From NCBI GenBank assembly GCA_036266995.1, contig DATAWX010000165.1, positions 1 to 64,000 on the forward strand: 64,000 nucleotides of DNA. Reading direction: 5' to 3'. This DNA comes from GCA-003244245 sp036266995. Lineage in GTDB: Bacteria > Actinomycetota > Actinomycetes > Mycobacteriales > Pseudonocardiaceae. Below the pieces are notes generated by a model that did no database searches, had not been told where the DNA came from, and was given only the letters and a program-made list of their open reading frames with translations. This document shows, piece after piece, positions 37,623-45,944 of the stretch (the first letter of the stretch is position 1; each line of letters begins with the position of its first letter). The position numbers and the translations under genes were made by a program.

Positions 37623-37972
37623 CCGAGATGATTCCCTGGGAACGGCTGCGCGCCGAGGCTCTGGAGTCCGGTCAGGTAACCCATGATGCCTTGACACGTG
37701 CCCAGGTCGAGCAGGACGCCCATGTCGCCGGATACCGCTTGGCAGAGTTGCGCGCTAAGACCGGGATGACCCAAACTCAGTTGGCTGAGGCGATAGGGGT
37801 GAGCCAGGCTCGGGTCAGCGCGATGGAACGCGGCGACGTGGAAAGTCTCACGGTGGCCAGCGTGCGTGCCTACATCACTGCGTTGGGGGGCACGGTCAGG
37901 ATCGTCGCGTCCCTAGACGACATCGACGTCACCCTCCGGCTTCCCGGCGACCCCCACCCAACCGCAGCCTGA
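37619..37972 (+). CDS. XRE-family antitoxin-like regulator (HigA-type)
   Basis: A 117-residue protein with ATG at 37619 preceded by GACGGGAG. N-terminal helical region MIPWERLRAEALESG, then a Cro/C1 helix-turn-helix: LRAKTGMTQTQLAEAIGVSQ and RVSAMERGDVESLTVASVRA, ending in the short beta extension TVRIVASLDDIDVTL common in HigA antitoxins. Such proteins neutralise a ribosome-dependent mRNase and repress their operon. Here the partner toxin is only a C-terminal stub, so this antitoxin is orphaned, perhaps kept as a regulator or as protection against homologous toxins. Confidence 0.8.
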   Translation: MTEMIPWERLRAEALESGQVTHDALTRAQVEQDAHVAGYRLAELRAKTGMTQTQLAEAIGVSQARVSAMERGDVESLTVASVRAYITALGGTVRIVASLDDIDVTLRLPGDPHPTAA

Positions 37973-38073
37973 CGGCCGCAACCGCCCTGCGGGGACATCC
38001 TCGCGGACTGGCTGGGTGAAGCCCAGTTGGCTGAGCCGCGGGGGTGAGACAGACCCCCGGTCAGCACGTGCGT

Positions 38074-39303
38074 TTAACGGTGTCGCTGGCGGGAGACCAG
38101 CGCACCGAGGGCGGCGAGCACGGCGATCGCCAGGCCGATCCACAGCGCGATCGGGAGCAGCGCGCCGCCGTGGCCGTAGCCGGCCGTCGAGTTCCGGGAC
38201 GCGGCGTTCACGCCGGCGCCGGGTGGTGCGGGGAGGGCACCGGGAGCCCCGTCCGGGCCGGTCGCAGGCGCCTCGGCTGGCGGAGCCTCGTCCACCAGGT
38301 GGCCGACCGGGCGACCGGGGGCAAGCGTGAAACCGTAGTTCAGCAGCCGGGCTGCTTGCTCCGACATCGACACCGGCCGCTGCTCGCCCCGCATCAACAC
38401 CACGATCAGGCGCCGCCCGCCGCGCTGCGCGGCATCGAGCTGGGTATGCCGGGCGTCGTCGGTGAACCCGGTCTTGCCGCCCATCGCGCCGGGGTAGGTG
38501 CTGAGCAGCTTGTTGTCGTTGCTGACCACGAACCCGGGCCGGTTGCCGTAGCCGGGGAAGTTCGCTTGCTTGGTGCCCATCAGCTCGACCAGCAGCGGGC
38601 GGCGGAGCACCTGGCGAAACGCCAACGCCAGGTCGTAAGCTGACGCGCTCATGCCCGGGCCGTCCAATCCGGACGGGGTGGCGGCGCGGGTATCCAGCGC
38701 CCCCAGCCGGGCGGCCAACTCGTTCATCTGATCGACGGTCGCGGTGACCCCGCCCAGCTGACCGGCCAGGGCGTGTGCGGCGTCATTACCGGAGACCAGG
38801 AACAAGCCGGTGAGCAGCTGCCGGACGGTGTAGCGGCCGCCCGCGCCGATCCCGACGCGACTGCCGTCCTGGTCGGCGTCGGCTTGCGTGCCCACTACCA
38901 CCCGGTTGGTCTGCAGTTGGTCGGCTGCCAGCAGAGCGGTGAACAGTTTCAGCGTCGAGGCCGGGCGGTTACGCGCGTGGGGATCCCTGGCGGCGAGCAC
39001 GTCACCGGAGTTTGCATCAGCGATCAGCCAGGACATCGAGTTGATCCCCGCCGGCGGGTCGGGTGCACCGGGGGGCAGCACCAGCCCGCACTCGCCCATC
39101 CGTGGCCCGCCCACCGGACGGTCGGGAACCGACAGTGGCGGGGGAAGCGCACTGCCCGGAGTCGGGGCCTCTGAGGAGTCGACCGGTGGTGGCGGGGCGG
39201 TCTGCTGCGAGCACCCGGACTGCGCTGCGCTGGGGGCCGCGCCCAGCAGGGTCATCGCGCCGAGAACGACGACCAGCACAGTGAGTACTCGGGACCGGAC
39301 CAT
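38074..39303 (-). CDS. dacB: D-alanyl-D-alanine carboxypeptidase (DacB-like)
   Basis: Penicillin-binding protein that trims pentapeptide stems of peptidoglycan, S11 family, 409 residues. ATG at 39303 gives a signal peptide (VLTVLVVVLGAMTLLGAAPSAAQ). Catalytic motifs: S-x-x-K in RPASTLKLFTALLAADQ, S-x-N in LVSGNDAAHALAG, K-T-G in GGKTGFTDDA. A proline-rich linker and a C-terminal membrane anchor (LLPIALWIGLAIAVLAALGA) follow, ending SRQRHR. It corresponds to Rv3330 by content. An upstream in-frame extension is not homologous and is rejected. Confidence 0.92.
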   Translation of the reverse strand: MVRSRVLTVLVVVLGAMTLLGAAPSAAQSGCSQQTAPPPPVDSSEAPTPGSALPPPLSVPDRPVGGPRMGECGLVLPPGAPDPPAGINSMSWLIADANSGDVLAARDPHARNRPASTLKLFTALLAADQLQTNRVVVGTQADADQDGSRVGIGAGGRYTVRQLLTGLFLVSGNDAAHALAGQLGGVTATVDQMNELAARLGALDTRAATPSGLDGPGMSASAYDLALAFRQVLRRPLLVELMGTKQANFPGYGNRPGFVVSNDNKLLSTYPGAMGGKTGFTDDARHTQLDAAQRGGRRLIVVLMRGEQRPVSMSEQAARLLNYGFTLAPGRPVGHLVDEAPPAEAPATGPDGAPGALPAPPGAGVNAASRNSTAGYGHGGALLPIALWIGLAIAVLAALGALVSRQRHR

Positions 39304-39363
39304 CCGCACCGGGCGTAGGTTAGCCGGGCGGTGGGTGAGGATCCGGTAGGGGATGCTCATGAG

Positions 39364-39756
39364 GTGAACGATGATGGCACCGGTGACATCGACTGGGACG
39401 CACTTCGCAGCGCCGCGGTGCAGGCCGCAGCGCTCGGGTACTGCCCCTACTCGGGGTTGCAGGTGGGTGCGGCCGCGCTGTGCGACGACGGCCGGATTGT
39501 GACCGGCTGCAACGTGGAGAACGCCTCCTACGGGTTGTCGCTCTGCGCGGAGTGCATGATGGCGGGGCAGCTGCGACTGTCGGGTGGCGGCCGGTTCGTG
39601 GCGGTGGCCTGCCGCTCCGGCACCGGCGACTTGCTGATGCCGTGTGGACGTTGCCGTCAGGTGCTCCATGAGCTTGGCGGACCGAGCTGCCTGGTGGATA
39701 CCGCGCACGGCATCCGCCCGGTCGGTGACCTGCTACCTGATGCCTTCAGCTTGTGA
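39364..39756 (+). CDS. cdd: cytidine deaminase
   Basis: Converts cytidine and deoxycytidine to the uridine forms (pyrimidine salvage). Zinc site: NVENASYGLSLCAECMM with the catalytic C-A-E, and MPCGRCRQVLHE with the P-C-x-x-C pair. GTG at 39364 gives 130 residues, the family norm; GTG at 39331 is an alternative. Its stop TGA lies within the left arm of the palindromic element at 39751-39794. No deoA neighbour is present, unlike in M. tuberculosis. Confidence 0.92.
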   Translation: MNDDGTGDIDWDALRSAAVQAAALGYCPYSGLQVGAAALCDDGRIVTGCNVENASYGLSLCAECMMAGQLRLSGGGRFVAVACRSGTGDLLMPCGRCRQVLHELGGPSCLVDTAHGIRPVGDLLPDAFSL

Positions 39757-39794
39757 GTGAGTAACAGTGTTATAGCACTCAACGCCACTCACGA
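39751..39794. terminator. 44-bp palindromic intergenic element, copy B
   Basis: Arms GTGAGTG and CACTCAC bracket the element. The left arm contains the TGA of cdd and the right arm contains the TGA of the convergent coiled-coil gene. Same length as the element at 987-1030, with about two thirds identity and best match in the arms. Likely bidirectional terminator. Confidence 0.6.
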
Positions 39795-40733
39795 GGCGGC
39801 GTCGACCGCGACGCCGCCATCGTCGGCAGGCTCCGGCGCCTTGCGAGCGCGGACCCGTCGTTGGGCTGGGCGTGGCGGCGCGGGTGGGGTGGCGGATAGC
39901 GGCGCGGGCGCGCCGCCGCCCATGATGATCTCAGCGAAGGTCGCCATCGCCTCGTCCAGCTGTGCGGTGTAACGCGTCTCGGACTCTTGGTTGGCCTGGC
40001 GGACCAGGCCGGACAGCGAGTCCAGGTCGGGGCGGTGGGCCAGCGCGCCATCCAGCGCCCCTAGGCGCTCGGTCACCGAGCCGATCCGGCCACCGACGCC
40101 TTCTTCCAGCGCATCGAGCCGGGTGGACAGGACCTCGAGCCGCTGGGTAACCGATTCCAGCGCACCCGCCAGCGACTCCTGCACGCCCTTGTCGACCTCG
40201 TCGAGCCGGCTCCGCAGCCCCGTCTCGGTGCTTCCGATCTGCTCGCGTACCGGCCCGTGCACGGCGGCGGGCAGCCCGTCGAGCCTGGCGTCCTGCCGGT
40301 CGAGGTGGTGATCCAGGTCATCGATCCGCTTGTGCAAGCCGGCGATCCGGTCCTCCAGACCGTCCATCCGGCCGGCGACGCCCTCGAATCGGCCGGCCAT
40401 CCCGTCCAGCCGTCCCCCCAGCTCGGCGAACGGTGTGGCCAGCTTGTCCACGATCGACTCGACCGCCCGGCACAGCCCGGCGATAACGCTGTCCTGGGCT
40501 TCCAGCTTCGACAGTGCTTCATCGACCCGTTCGGCCAGCACACTGACCTCGGTGCGGTCCGGCATCTCCGAGAGCCGCTTGCGCACCGAGCCCAGCGACT
40601 CCAGCGGAGCCAGCCGGGCGTGGATCTCGTCCAGCGCATCGAAGATCTGCTGCTGCTCGCTGTCGCGGATCTCGGCGGCGCGCACGAGCATGCTGCGCAT
40701 CCGATCGAAGGATTGCGTCGCTGTGTTGGTCAC
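39789..40733 (-). CDS. coiled-coil protein of unknown function
   Basis: A 314-residue protein with no recognised enzyme domain. From about residue 25 to 230 it is almost all heptad-like helix with recurring R-L-D-x-L / G-R-x-D-G-L units (ELGGRLDGMAGRFEGVAGR, LEDRIAGLHKRIDDLDHHL, LSTRLDALEEGVGGRIGSV), followed by a Pro/Ala/Arg-rich tail. No signal peptide or membrane segment. A cytoplasmic scaffold or cytoskeleton-like role is possible but not shown. Confidence 0.72.
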   Translation of the reverse strand: MTNTATQSFDRMRSMLVRAAEIRDSEQQQIFDALDEIHARLAPLESLGSVRKRLSEMPDRTEVSVLAERVDEALSKLEAQDSVIAGLCRAVESIVDKLATPFAELGGRLDGMAGRFEGVAGRMDGLEDRIAGLHKRIDDLDHHLDRQDARLDGLPAAVHGPVREQIGSTETGLRSRLDEVDKGVQESLAGALESVTQRLEVLSTRLDALEEGVGGRIGSVTERLGALDGALAHRPDLDSLSGLVRQANQESETRYTAQLDEAMATFAEIIMGGGAPAPLSATPPAPPRPAQRRVRARKAPEPADDGGVAVDAAS

Positions 40734-40872
40734 GGGCTTTGCCTTCGCTAAGGGGAACGGACCGATCCTGGTGGGCGCGAATCCTAGCCATCCCGCCGGC
40801 GGCTACAGCAACCGGGAGACCACGCTGTGCAGTGGTGATCCGCCAGCGGTCGCAGAATGCGGCGGGGGGTAT

Positions 40873-42093
40873 TCAGTGCACGTGTAGCCGGTCTTCGAAA
40901 CCACCGACGAGGACCCGCCAGGACGCCGCTTCGGCGTCGAAGGGCGCGCTGGGCGCCAGCCGGGTCGGGTCCGGCCGGACCAGGAAGGAGACCAGCCAGC
41001 CCAGCGGTTCGGAACTGGCCAGCGCCTTGTCCGCGGCGTCGGATCCAGCCCACTGTTCGGCGTCGGTGATCAGTTCCACGGCCAGTTCGAGCTGCCCGGG
41101 ATCCACCGTCTCGGGGCCGCCGCCGAGGTCGTCGGCCAGGCCGGCGAGCACGTAGCTGTTGCCGTCGTCGACCGCCACCGCCAGTTCGCGGTCCTGCGCG
41201 CGTTTGGTCACCTGCGGCCAGGTGGACACCGCGTCGAGGTCGTGGCCCTGCGGGTGATCGGTGAGGTAGCGGACCAGCGCGCGCGGCGAGGTGAAGACGT
41301 CGATGCGCCCGCTGCTGCCGAGAAAGACCGGCGCGTCGTCGAGGTAGCAGCGCAGCGTGTAGTGATCGCCCAGGTCGCTGATGATCCGGATCGGGTCGAT
41401 GCCGACCTCTGACCAGAACGTCAATGCGGGATCGCCGGCGATCTCACCTGCCGCCACGGCCTGCGCCTCGACGACGGACTGCTCCTCGGACGCTTGGGCC
41501 TCGGACAGTTCCGTCTCCGCCGCGTCCAAGGCCGCCGCGTCGACCTCGGGACTGCGAATCACCCCATCGACGGCATCGATCACCTCGTCCCACCGCTGCG
41601 CGATCACGTCACACAGCGCATCCCAGTGCCGCTTGCCGTCCCGGCCGCCGAAGGCCAGCGGGCCGCCGTCGAGCATGGAGAACCCGGCAGTGGAGTCGAG
41701 CACATCTGCGACCACGTCCAGACCGCAGACATCGGCCAGTGAGCGTGCGATGGACACCACGTCGGCGAGCTCGCCGATCACCCAGGTATCCGGCGACTGC
41801 GCGACCAGCTCGGGCACTCCGACCAGGTCGTAACGGCGGGTGTCCACCGGCCGCAGGTCAGCCGCGGGCAACCGCGGTACCAGGGGCCAGGCCGGATGGT
41901 CGGCCAGGTCGTGGACACCGGTGGTACGCACGAAACCGACCAGTTCCGCGACGCTGGCGAAGGCGAACAGATTCTCGTCGTCGCCCAGGAACGCCTCCCA
42001 TTCCTCACCGTCGGCGCGCCAGCGCGGCGCCCACAGCGTCACCAAGTCCCCAGCGGTCACCGAGAGCTCGATCGGCACAATGTCCGCAGCCAT
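40873..42093 (-). CDS. conserved actinobacterial protein (Rv3311-like)
   Basis: A 406-residue protein; ATG at 42093 gives MAADIVPIELSVTAGDLVTL. No catalytic motif is recognised. Features are DLVTLWAPRWRADGEEWEAF, acidic surface and a Glu/Ala-rich helix in the middle (DAAETELSEAQASEEQSV). Size and gene order (near cdd and the purine nucleoside phosphorylase) fit M. tuberculosis Rv3311, of unknown function. The alternative 490-residue frame extends antisense through the TetR gene and is rejected. Confidence 0.78.
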   Translation of the reverse strand: MAADIVPIELSVTAGDLVTLWAPRWRADGEEWEAFLGDDENLFAFASVAELVGFVRTTGVHDLADHPAWPLVPRLPAADLRPVDTRRYDLVGVPELVAQSPDTWVIGELADVVSIARSLADVCGLDVVADVLDSTAGFSMLDGGPLAFGGRDGKRHWDALCDVIAQRWDEVIDAVDGVIRSPEVDAAALDAAETELSEAQASEEQSVVEAQAVAAGEIAGDPALTFWSEVGIDPIRIISDLGDHYTLRCYLDDAPVFLGSSGRIDVFTSPRALVRYLTDHPQGHDLDAVSTWPQVTKRAQDRELAVAVDDGNSYVLAGLADDLGGGPETVDPGQLELAVELITDAEQWAGSDAADKALASSEPLGWLVSFLVRPDPTRLAPSAPFDAEAASWRVLVGGFEDRLHVH

Positions 42094-42115
42094 GCGCGGC
42101 AGCGTAATCCCCGGG

Positions 42116-42715
42116 TCAGCGCCCGGTCCGCCAGCCGTCGAGGTTGGCGCGGATCGCGGTCTCGAACAGCTCACCGGGGGCCCCGGCGCCAGCCGGTATC
42201 GCGCAGCCCAGCTCCAGTGACACCAGGCCGTGCACGTTGGCCCACAGTGCGGTGGCGATGCGCATCGGGTCGGCGTCGCGCAGCTGACCCGCCGCGACCG
42301 CCCTGCGCACCGCGTCGAGCAGTGGGGCGAAGGTGGCCTCGGCATGTCCGTAATCCTCCGGAGCGGGCTCGAAGCCGGGCACTGGGGAACCGAACATCAC
42401 CGCGTACAGATGTGGGTCGGCCAGCGCGCTGGCCCGGTAGGCGTGGCCGAGTGCGAGGAGGTCGGCCAGCGGATCGTCCGACGGTGTCACCAGGTCCAGA
42501 TGGGCCGCGAACCTGGTGAACGCTTCGACGAACAGGCCCCGAAGGATCCCCGGTTTTCCGCCGAACAGGGCGTACACCGCGCTGGTCGAAGTACCCGCAG
42601 CGGCAGCGAGCCGGCGCAGGCTCAGCGCGTCCGGACCCTCGGTGGTGAGCAGCGTCCCCGTGACGTCCAGCAAACGGATCCGCAGGGCATCGTCGTGCAA
42701 TTTCGGTCTGGCCAC
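42116..42715 (-). CDS. TetR family transcriptional regulator
   Basis: A 199-residue protein. N-terminal helix-turn-helix: LSLRRLAAAAGTSTSAVYAL followed by FGGKPGILRGLF, then a TetR_C_33-like effector domain (YRASALADPHLYAVMF, ATALWANVHGLVSLEL). It is divergent from the FAD oxygenase gene, and a doubled AACAGTGTT palindrome lies between the starts. It most likely represses the oxygenase-hydrolase pair and itself. Confidence 0.9.
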   Translation of the reverse strand: MARPKLHDDALRIRLLDVTGTLLTTEGPDALSLRRLAAAAGTSTSAVYALFGGKPGILRGLFVEAFTRFAAHLDLVTPSDDPLADLLALGHAYRASALADPHLYAVMFGSPVPGFEPAPEDYGHAEATFAPLLDAVRRAVAAGQLRDADPMRIATALWANVHGLVSLELGCAIPAGAGAPGELFETAIRANLDGWRTGR

Positions 42716-42731
42716 TTGACGACTCTATCGC

Positions 42732-42753
42732 AACAGTGTTCTATAACAGTGTT
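42732..42753. promoter_or_regulatory. tandem palindromic operator for the TetR regulator
   Basis: AACAGTGTT at 42732-42740 and again at 42745-42753, start-to-start 13 bp. Each is a palindrome around a central G. The site lies between the divergent TetR gene (start 42715) and the oxygenase gene (start 42774). Confidence 0.65.
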
Positions 42754-42773
42754 CGCAATCCAAGGAGAACATC

Positions 42774-44246
42774 ATGAGCTGGACGTATGATGCCGGCGGG
42801 GCCTTGGGGAATCGCTCCTCGTCCGGCGACACCGCGCACGCCGTTGTCATCGGCGCCAGCATGGCCGGTTTGCTGACCGCGCGGGTGCTCGCCAACCACT
42901 TCGCGCGGGTGACCATCGTCGAGCGCGACGCGCTGAGCGACAGCGCCCAGACTCGCAAGGGTGTCCCGCAGGGGCGCATGCTGCATGCGCTGATGCCCCG
43001 GGGCCTGCAGATCGTCGAGCGGCTGTTCCCCGGCTACTGCCACGAGCTGGAGGCCGCCGGGGCGGTGCCCGTCTGCATCCCCACTGACTCGCTCATCCTG
43101 ACGCCCGCTGGCTGGCTGCCCCGTCAGGTCGCCGGGTGGCCCATGTTGTCGGCCAGCCGGCCGCTGTTCGAGTGGGCCGTGCACCGGCGGCTGAAGGAAC
43201 TGCCGGGTGTGACGATCCTCGATCGCCACGACGTGGCGGCGCTGCTGACCTCGTCCGACGGTCGGCAGGTCACCGGCGTGACGCTACGTCGGCTAGATGA
43301 AGTGGGCACTCACCAGCTCAACGCAGACCTCGTAGTCGACGCCAGCGGCCGCGGCTCCCGTGCTTCGGTCTGGCTCTCAGAGGGTGGTTACGGCGCGCCG
43401 GCCAAGACGCAGGTTGACCCGAACATCGCCTACGCCTCCCGGATCTACCGCATCCCAGACGGGTTCAGCGCGGACTGGAAGGTGGTGATGCTGACTTCCA
43501 AACCGCCGTCGATGCCGTGCACCGGCTACCTGTTCCCGATCGAGGACGGCCAGTGGATGGTGGCGCTAATGGGAGCCGCCGGGCAGCATCCGCCCACCGA
43601 CGAGGCCGGTTTCGCCGCCTTCACCCGCAGCCTTCGCCACCCGGTCATCGCGGACGTGCTGGCGGCGGCCGAGCCGGTCACCCCGATCCGAGGCTACCGC
43701 GGCACGTCCAACCGGCAGTGGCACTTCGAGCGCATGCCCCGCTGGCCGGAGCGGTTCGTCGTGCTCGGTGACGCTGTCTGCGCGTTCAACCCGATCTACG
43801 GCCAAGGCATGAGTACGGCTGCCGTCGCCGCCGAGACCTTGGATGCCTGCTTGCGCGAGCAACGGCACCGGCGCCCCGTTGAGGACCTCGACGGCTTGGC
43901 CCGCCGCTTTCAGCGCCGGCTGGCCCGCCGCAACGCCGACCCGTGGATGTTGTCAACGGGGGAGGACCTGCGCTACCCGACCACCACGGGCATGCCCGTG
44001 ACCGCCGCAACGCGGCTGCTGCACCGTTACCTCGACGAAGTTGGGGTCACCGCTACGCGCGACCTCGCCACTGCCCACACCTTCGCAAAGGTGATAGTCA
44101 TGCTGGCCCGCCCAACGTCGCTGTTCGCCCCACGGGTCCTCGCCGCTGTGGCCCGGACCCTGCGAACCCCGACCCGAGCCGATAGCGACGATTTTTCCCC
44201 GAAGTCCGCGTCGCCGGGCCGTCCGGTCGTGCCGGTAGCCCGCTGA
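42774..44246 (+). CDS. FAD-dependent monooxygenase/epoxidase-like protein
   Basis: A 490-residue flavoprotein; ATG follows AAGGAGAACATC, a strong ribosome site. The FAD-binding start is VVIGASMAGLLTARVLANHF (GxSxxG variant), with DLVVDASGRGSRA in the middle and FVVLGDAVCAFNPIYGQGMS at the second site. It resembles polyether epoxidase (LasC-like) and related oxygenases of secondary and xenobiotic metabolism. Substrate unknown. TetR-controlled by context and coupled by overlapping TGATG to the hydrolase behind it. Confidence 0.82.
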   Translation: MSWTYDAGGALGNRSSSGDTAHAVVIGASMAGLLTARVLANHFARVTIVERDALSDSAQTRKGVPQGRMLHALMPRGLQIVERLFPGYCHELEAAGAVPVCIPTDSLILTPAGWLPRQVAGWPMLSASRPLFEWAVHRRLKELPGVTILDRHDVAALLTSSDGRQVTGVTLRRLDEVGTHQLNADLVVDASGRGSRASVWLSEGGYGAPAKTQVDPNIAYASRIYRIPDGFSADWKVVMLTSKPPSMPCTGYLFPIEDGQWMVALMGAAGQHPPTDEAGFAAFTRSLRHPVIADVLAAAEPVTPIRGYRGTSNRQWHFERMPRWPERFVVLGDAVCAFNPIYGQGMSTAAVAAETLDACLREQRHRRPVEDLDGLARRFQRRLARRNADPWMLSTGEDLRYPTTTGMPVTAATRLLHRYLDEVGVTATRDLATAHTFAKVIVMLARPTSLFAPRVLAAVARTLRTPTRADSDDFSPKSASPGRPVVPVAR

Positions 44247-45109
44247 TGACTGCCAGCGAGCAGCTCGTATCGGTCAGCACTGCGGCGGTCACCGTCGACG
44301 GGGTCCGCAGTCCGTACCTCCAGGCCGGGCCAACCGACACCGCTGAGGCGGTCGTGTTCGTGCACGGCAATCCGGGTCCGGCGGCCGACTGGCGGCGCCT
44401 GGTCGCCCGCACCGGCGCGTTCGCCCGTGCGGTCGCGCCCGACCTGCCGGGCTACGGGGACGCCGACAAACCCGATCGCTTCGCCTACACCGTCGACGGT
44501 TACGCCCGCCATCTCGGCCGGATCCTCGACCAGCTCGACATCGGCCGTGCCCACCTGGTGTTGCACGACTTCGGCGGCCCGTGGGGTCTGACCTGGGCGG
44601 CCGAGCACCCGGACCGGTTCGCCAGTGTCACCCTGGTCAACTGCGGTGTGCTGCGCGACTACCGCTGGCACTACCTGGCCCGCATCTGGCGGACCCCGGT
44701 GCTCGGTGAGGCCTTCATGCGAATGAGTACCTTCCCGGCGGTGCGGCTGCTGTTGCGCCACGGCAACCCGCGTGGGTTGCCGCTCGATGTGCTCCGGCGC
44801 ATGTACCGCGACTACAAGGATCCCGCTGTCCAACTCGCCGTGCTGCGGCTCTACCGCGCCACCGACCTCGCAGAAGGCGCAGAGCAGCTGCACCACCGAT
44901 TGCGGTCGCTTGATCGCCCGGCGCTGGTCGTGTGGGGGGCCCGCGACCCGTACCTGCCGGTGCGCTACGCGCAACGCCAACGCGAGACCTTCCCTCGCGC
45001 CGAGGTGGTGCTGCTCCCCGACAGCGGCCATTGGCCGATGATCGACCACCCGGTGGCCGTCGAACAGCCCGTGCTGAAGTTCCTCCGCGCGATGTTTGGC
45101 GCATTTTAG
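44246..45109 (+). CDS. alpha/beta-fold hydrolase (epoxide hydrolase-like)
   Basis: A 287-residue alpha/beta hydrolase. The oxyanion motif is VFVHGNPGPAADWRRL. The nucleophile elbow region reads HLVLHDFGGPWGLTWA, where Asp replaces Ser as in epoxide hydrolases and haloalkane dehalogenases. The C-terminal His is in LPDSGHWPMIDHP. Together with the upstream oxygenase, an epoxidation-then-hydrolysis pair is attractive but inferred. Its stop overlaps that of punA by 4 bases. Confidence 0.85.
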   Translation: MTASEQLVSVSTAAVTVDGVRSPYLQAGPTDTAEAVVFVHGNPGPAADWRRLVARTGAFARAVAPDLPGYGDADKPDRFAYTVDGYARHLGRILDQLDIGRAHLVLHDFGGPWGLTWAAEHPDRFASVTLVNCGVLRDYRWHYLARIWRTPVLGEAFMRMSTFPAVRLLLRHGNPRGLPLDVLRRMYRDYKDPAVQLAVLRLYRATDLAEGAEQLHHRLRSLDRPALVVWGARDPYLPVRYAQRQRETFPRAEVVLLPDSGHWPMIDHPVAVEQPVLKFLRAMFGAF

Positions 45110-45912
45110 AGCCGGGTGATTAGCGAGCGCAGAAGGGTGCCCATTCGGGTGGCGGCGGTGGCGGCGGTGGTGAGGATGTCTTCGGGGTTCAGGGGGGCTG
45201 GGGTTTGGCCGGCGGCTAGGTTGGTGACCAGTGAGATGCCCAGCACTTCGGCGCCCTCGGCGCGTGCGGCGATCGCCTCCAGGACGGTGGACATCCCGAC
45301 CAGCTGCGCTCCCAGCATGCCCAACATGCGGATCTCGGCCGGTGTTTCGAAGTGCGGACCGGGGACCCCGGCGTAGACGCCTTCGACCAGGCGCGGGTCG
45401 ATCTCCCGTGCCAGCGCGCGCAACCGGGGTGAGTAGGTGTCGGTGAGGTCGACGAACCGGGGCCCGACCAGCGGGGAGGTCGCGGTGAGATTGAGGTGGT
45501 CGGAGATCAGCACCGGCTGGCCGACCGCCAGGCCTTCGGCGATGCCGCCAGCCGCGTTGGTGAGCACCACCACCCGCGCTCCCGCGGCACAGGCGGTGCG
45601 CACCCCGTGCGCCACCTGCGCCGCGCCATGGCCTTCGTAGCCATGCGTGCGACCGAGCAGCACGAGGACCCGGCGCTTCCCTCGGGCCCCGCTGAGCTGC
45701 ACCGACCGGGCCGTCCCGGCGTGCCCGATGACCTGCGGCGTCACGAACCCCGGCAGCGAGGCGACCGGGATCTCGACCGCGGGTGCACCCAACACGTCAG
45801 CCGCGGCGCGCCAGCCGCTGCCCAGCACCACCGCGACGTCGTGCGCGGGCGCCCCGGTGCGTTCGGCCAGCACCGCGGCGGCATCTCGGGCCAGCTGTGC
45901 CGGGTCAGTCAC
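45106..45912 (-). CDS. punA: purine nucleoside phosphorylase
   Basis: Phosphorolysis of inosine and guanosine in purine salvage; trimeric class. 268 residues. Features are VAVVLGSGWRAAADVLG, LGRTHGYEGH, VVLTNAAGGI and the nucleoside-binding PGPHFETPAEIRMLGMLGAQ, then GMSTVLEAIAARAEG. Complete. Corresponds to Rv3307. With the xanthine dehydrogenase and uricase ruined, salvage rather than catabolism would be the purine fate as far as this window shows. Confidence 0.95.
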   Translation of the reverse strand: MTDPAQLARDAAAVLAERTGAPAHDVAVVLGSGWRAAADVLGAPAVEIPVASLPGFVTPQVIGHAGTARSVQLSGARGKRRVLVLLGRTHGYEGHGAAQVAHGVRTACAAGARVVVLTNAAGGIAEGLAVGQPVLISDHLNLTATSPLVGPRFVDLTDTYSPRLRALAREIDPRLVEGVYAGVPGPHFETPAEIRMLGMLGAQLVGMSTVLEAIAARAEGAEVLGISLVTNLAAGQTPAPLNPEDILTTAATAATRMGTLLRSLITRL

Positions 45913-45944
45913 GACCGGCAGCCTAGGGTCACATCACCGTTGAG

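Noticed and set aside
38074..39708. 544-residue version of the carboxypeptidase
   Set aside because: The extension covers cdd on the other strand. A proper signal peptide begins at the ATG at 39303.
39767..39777. AACAGTGTTAT in the 44-bp element as a third operator of the TetR protein at 42.1 kb
   Set aside because: It matches the operator half closely but lies inside a palindromic terminator between convergent genes, so chance is more likely.
40873..42345. N-terminal extension of the Rv3311-like protein to 490 residues
   Set aside because: The extra 84 residues lie antisense to the TetR gene and read as low-complexity Cys/Pro/Arg text. The ATG at 42093 fits the family length.
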